7,379 bases of DNA from Dehalococcoidales bacterium (GTDB lineage Bacteria; Chloroflexota; Dehalococcoidia; Dehalococcoidales; Fen-1064): positions 1 through 7,379 of the forward strand of contig JAQTOJ010000098.1 in assembly GCA_028713395.1 (NCBI GenBank). The letters run 5' to 3'. The position numbers and the translations under genes are program-made. The notes under the pieces were generated by a model. The model had not been told where the DNA came from and did no database searches. It saw nothing but the letters and a program-made list of their open reading frames with translations. Of this stretch, positions 6,213-7,379 are shown piece by piece. Position 1 is the stretch's first letter, and every line of letters begins with the position of its first letter.

Positions 6213-6236
6213 AAATTTACCCTAGTAAACAAATAA
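6208..6236 (-). promoter_or_regulatory. Possible DUF1294 promoter overlapping the plus-strand -10
   Basis: The minus strand reads TTATTT (6236-6231), a 17-nt spacer and a perfect TATAAT (6213-6208). The -35 match is poor. The -10 box occupies almost the same bases as the plus-strand TATTAT, so one AT-rich element could fire both ways. The resulting DUF1294 leader would be about 70 nt. Confidence 0.35.
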
Positions 6237-6270
6237 GCGCTCTGAACCTCGCAGAAAACGAGGTTTTTTT
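6219..6270 (+). ncRNA. Candidate small RNA or attenuated leader
   Basis: The interval from the predicted start of the 6184-6212 promoter to the end of the T-run would give a transcript of about 52 nt. It has no start codon with a usable frame, no tRNA fold, and ends in an intrinsic terminator. Two readings are possible: an independent small RNA, or the terminated leader of the plus-strand membrane gene at 6323, with readthrough under some condition. I see no clear antiterminator helix. It matches no RNA family that I recognise. Confidence 0.3.
6245..6270 (+). terminator. Intrinsic terminator, plus strand, with no gene before it
   Basis: AACCTCG (6245-6251) pairs perfectly with CGAGGTT (6259-6265) around a 7-nt loop, and seven T follow directly (6264-6270). 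The reverse strand lacks a T-run, so it works only on plus-strand transcripts. No plus-strand gene exists upstream in the window for it to serve. Confidence 0.85.
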
Positions 6271-6309
6271 ATGCCTTTTTTTACGCGACCTGAGATTTGA
6301 CGGCAAGTG

Positions 6310-6315
6310 TATAAT
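6310..6315 (+). promoter_or_regulatory. -10 box for a leaderless transcript of the 6323 gene
   Basis: A perfect TATAAT ends 7 nt before the GTG at 6323, so transcription would start at or next to the start codon. No good -35 hexamer lies at 16-18 nt; TTGACG (6297-6302) is only 7 nt away. There is no Shine-Dalgarno sequence. Confidence 0.5.
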
Positions 6316-6322
6316 TGATGCT

Positions 6323-6754
6323 GTGAATCTTATCAGAAAGATATCGTTTGTCAATGTTGTGGGCTGGCTGGTCGGCATGGGCTACGGGGCGATGGTGGGC
6401 TACCTGGCGGTGAGCAGCGCCGATTTGCCGCCGGGTAAAATCAGCAACGATACTTATCAGAATTTCGGTCTTTACGCCGGGGCATTGGTGGGGTTGGGGA
6501 TTTGCCTGCTGGCGAACCTGGTTTATCTTTCCGGGAAAAAACGTTTCGTAAGTCACCGGCTGGGATTTCTGCTGGCGGTCTGCGTGCCGGCAGGTTTAAT
6601 GATCGGCGCGCTTTCCAGCTATTACGTGCATATTTCCGCTGGCGCCTACGGCATGATCATGGCAAAAACCAATGTGATCGTGATCGCCACGGCCATACCG
6701 GGTTTCATCGGGGGTCTGGTGCCGGGTGTGACCCTATTGATCGCCCAACCATAA
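6323..6754 (+). CDS. Hypothetical membrane protein with four predicted helices
   Basis: I do not recognise a family. The 143-residue product is strongly hydrophobic, with helices at about 9-31, 47-70, 79-100 and 114-140. The positive residues in MNLIRK and in the SGKKRFVSHR loop (70-79) place both ends and that loop in the cytoplasm. The loop SSADLPPGKISNDTYQ (31-46) would be outside. It is rich in glycine within the helices (VGMGYGAMVGY, GFIGGLVPG) and has no catalytic motif or signal cleavage site that I can see. The start is GTG at 6323; the next in-frame GTG is at 6359 and has no better ribosome binding site. Codon use and GC look like those of the neighbours. It has no obvious partner gene: an intrinsic terminator lies before it and 253 nt separate it from argJ. 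Confidence 0.7.
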   Translation: MNLIRKISFVNVVGWLVGMGYGAMVGYLAVSSADLPPGKISNDTYQNFGLYAGALVGLGICLLANLVYLSGKKRFVSHRLGFLLAVCVPAGLMIGALSSYYVHISAGAYGMIMAKTNVIVIATAIPGFIGGLVPGVTLLIAQP

Positions 6755-6990
6755 TAAAGCATCCTTTTGATACATCCAATTTGAAATCCGGGCTGCGGAT
6801 CAAGGCAGGAGAAACGAACCAACAGAGATTGCTTTGATATTTTAGTCTTGGTTATGGATCTGCGGGCGGGGTTTCAAACCCGCCCCTACAGAAGATGTTG
6901 GAAAATAAGCTACTCGGAGATTGCCACGTCCTTCCAGTTCCCGCAATGGGCGGAAAGACAGGGATTATTTCGCTATTCGTATTCCGTATT
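6755..6990. other. Intergenic region before argJ
   Basis: No gene is supported. Besides the palindrome at 6861-6890, it contains a small inverted repeat, ATCCG (6786-6790) with CGGAT (6796-6800). Two adjacent heptamers, CGTATTC and CGTATTT (6978-6991), fill the place where the argJ -35 would be. No convincing terminator for the 6323 gene is visible. Confidence 0.5.
6861..6890. repeat. GC-rich REP-like imperfect palindrome
   Basis: GGGCGGGGTTT (6864-6874) and AAACCCGCCCC (6876-6886) form an imperfect stem with one unpaired G and a very tight loop, continuing into CTACA. No T-run follows on either strand, so it is not a simple terminator. The wording closely resembles dispersed GGGCGGGTTTGAAACCCGCCC repeats that I recall from several bacterial phyla. 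Only one copy lies in this window, so family membership is inferred. Confidence 0.5.
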
Positions 6991-6999
6991 TGCTATAAT
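6991..6999 (+). promoter_or_regulatory. Extended -10 promoter of argJ
   Basis: TGC followed by a perfect TATAAT (6994-6999) is an extended -10 element. No good -35 hexamer is present at 16-18 nt. The -10 ends 8 nt before the argJ ATG, so the transcript should begin at or within one or two bases of the start codon, with no room for a ribosome binding site. Confidence 0.6.
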
Positions 7000-7007
7000 G
7001 TACTATT

Positions 7008-7379
7008 ATGAGTCAAATTGAGATTGTGCCTGACGGCACCGTTACGTCATCCCAGGGATTCACTGCCGGCGCGACCTATGCCGGCATCAAGAAAAAGGGC
7101 GAGAATGTGCTTGATCTGGGGATACTTTATTCCCAGGAGCCCTGCCGCGCGGCGGCGGTTTTTACCACCAATAAAATCAAATCCGCTGCCGTAGCCGTGA
7201 ACCAGTTGCATTTGCAGAACAACCGCAGTGTATGCGCGGTGATCGCCAACAGCGGTTGCGCGAATTCCTCCACCGGCAAGCAGGGACTGAAAGACGCCCA
7301 TGAGACCACAGAACTGGTGGCGAAAGCATTGGGGATTGAAGCTAACGAAGTCATTGTGGCGAGCACGGGCGTCATTGGC
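7008..7379 (+). CDS. argJ: Glutamate N-acetyltransferase / amino-acid acetyltransferase, partial (N-terminal 124 residues)
   Basis: ArgJ moves the acetyl group from N-acetylornithine to glutamate in the recycling arginine pathway; bifunctional members can also use acetyl-CoA. Recognisable parts are QGFTAGATYAGIKKKG (16-31), AAAVFTTNKIKSAAV (48-62), VIANSGCANSSTGKQGL (78-94), and ASTGVIG (118-124), which forms part of the oxyanion-hole region. The usual NSGNANACTG is NSGCANSSTG here. The gene is open to the window edge; the family is about 400 residues, so the self-cleavage site before the nucleophilic threonine of the ATML motif is outside. The ATG at 7008 is chosen because the following residues align with the family N-terminus; it has no Shine-Dalgarno sequence. 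The neighbouring genes are not arginine genes in this window; others could follow downstream. Confidence 0.95.
   Translation, partial: MSQIEIVPDGTVTSSQGFTAGATYAGIKKKGENVLDLGILYSQEPCRAAAVFTTNKIKSAAVAVNQLHLQNNRSVCAVIANSGCANSSTGKQGLKDAHETTELVAKALGIEANEVIVASTGVIG

Noticed and set aside
6129..6250. tRNA gene in front of the orphan terminator
   Set aside because: The stretch is AT-rich, lacks the T-loop TTCGA-type sequence, and offers no cloverleaf pairing.
6310..6322. TTGACG (6297-6302) as -35 partner of the TATAAT at 6310
   Set aside because: The spacer is only 7 nt, far below the 16-18 nt needed.
6281..6556. 91-codon minus-strand frame opposite the membrane protein gene
   Set aside because: It is antisense to the hydrophobic frame at 6323-6754, and its histidine- and glutamine-rich product is typical of an antisense shadow.
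6502..6837. 111-codon plus-strand frame running past the end of the membrane protein
   Set aside because: The basic, arginine- and histidine-rich composition is the usual shifted-frame shadow, and the overlapping frame encodes coherent membrane helices.

Overview
The window is ordinary bacterial chromosome of roughly balanced GC. The order thrS-infC-rpmI-rplT-pheS-pheT, a threonyl-tRNA synthetase without the N-terminal TGS domain, and the wording of the synthetases suggest a Chloroflexota bacterium near Dehalococcoidia. That placement is inferred from remembered family features, not from a search, and is only moderately secure.

Layout. Positions 1-5500 hold one long minus-strand translation operon. 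A good sigma70-type promoter (5471-5499) drives thrS with a leader of only about 30 nt. Then come infC (IF-3), rpmI (L35), rplT (L20), pheS and pheT, the last cut off by the window start. infC has no ATG, GTG or TTG in front of its conserved N-terminal domain and must start at AUA or AUU behind a strong ribosome binding site. rpmI starts inside infC. A hairpin followed by a T-run lies between rplT and pheS and may lower readthrough into pheST. Positions 5500-5858 carry no convincing gene, but include the terminator of the next unit.

Positions 5859-6128 (minus) encode a small DUF1294 membrane protein. Upstream of it (6129-6322) is the densest regulatory stretch: a 12-bp perfect palindrome, overlapping -10 boxes on the two strands, and a plus-strand intrinsic terminator about 50 nt downstream of a plus-strand promoter with no gene between them. 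This is a candidate small RNA or an attenuator of the next gene. Positions 6323-6754 (plus) encode an unrecognised membrane protein with four predicted helices. Positions 6755-7007 are intergenic and hold a GC-rich REP-like palindrome. argJ (arginine biosynthesis) starts at 7008 and runs off the window.

The main operon provides two class II synthetases, the initiation factor and two 50S proteins, a classic translation cluster. The right-hand genes are functionally separate. Both plus-strand genes have a TATAAT box 7-8 nt before the start codon and no Shine-Dalgarno sequence, so both look leaderless, whereas the translation operon uses ribosome binding sites. I found no CRISPR array, transposase, tRNA, rRNA or clear novel multigene system. 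The best leads are the infC start, the orphan promoter-terminator unit, the leaderless pair and the altered PheS pocket residues.
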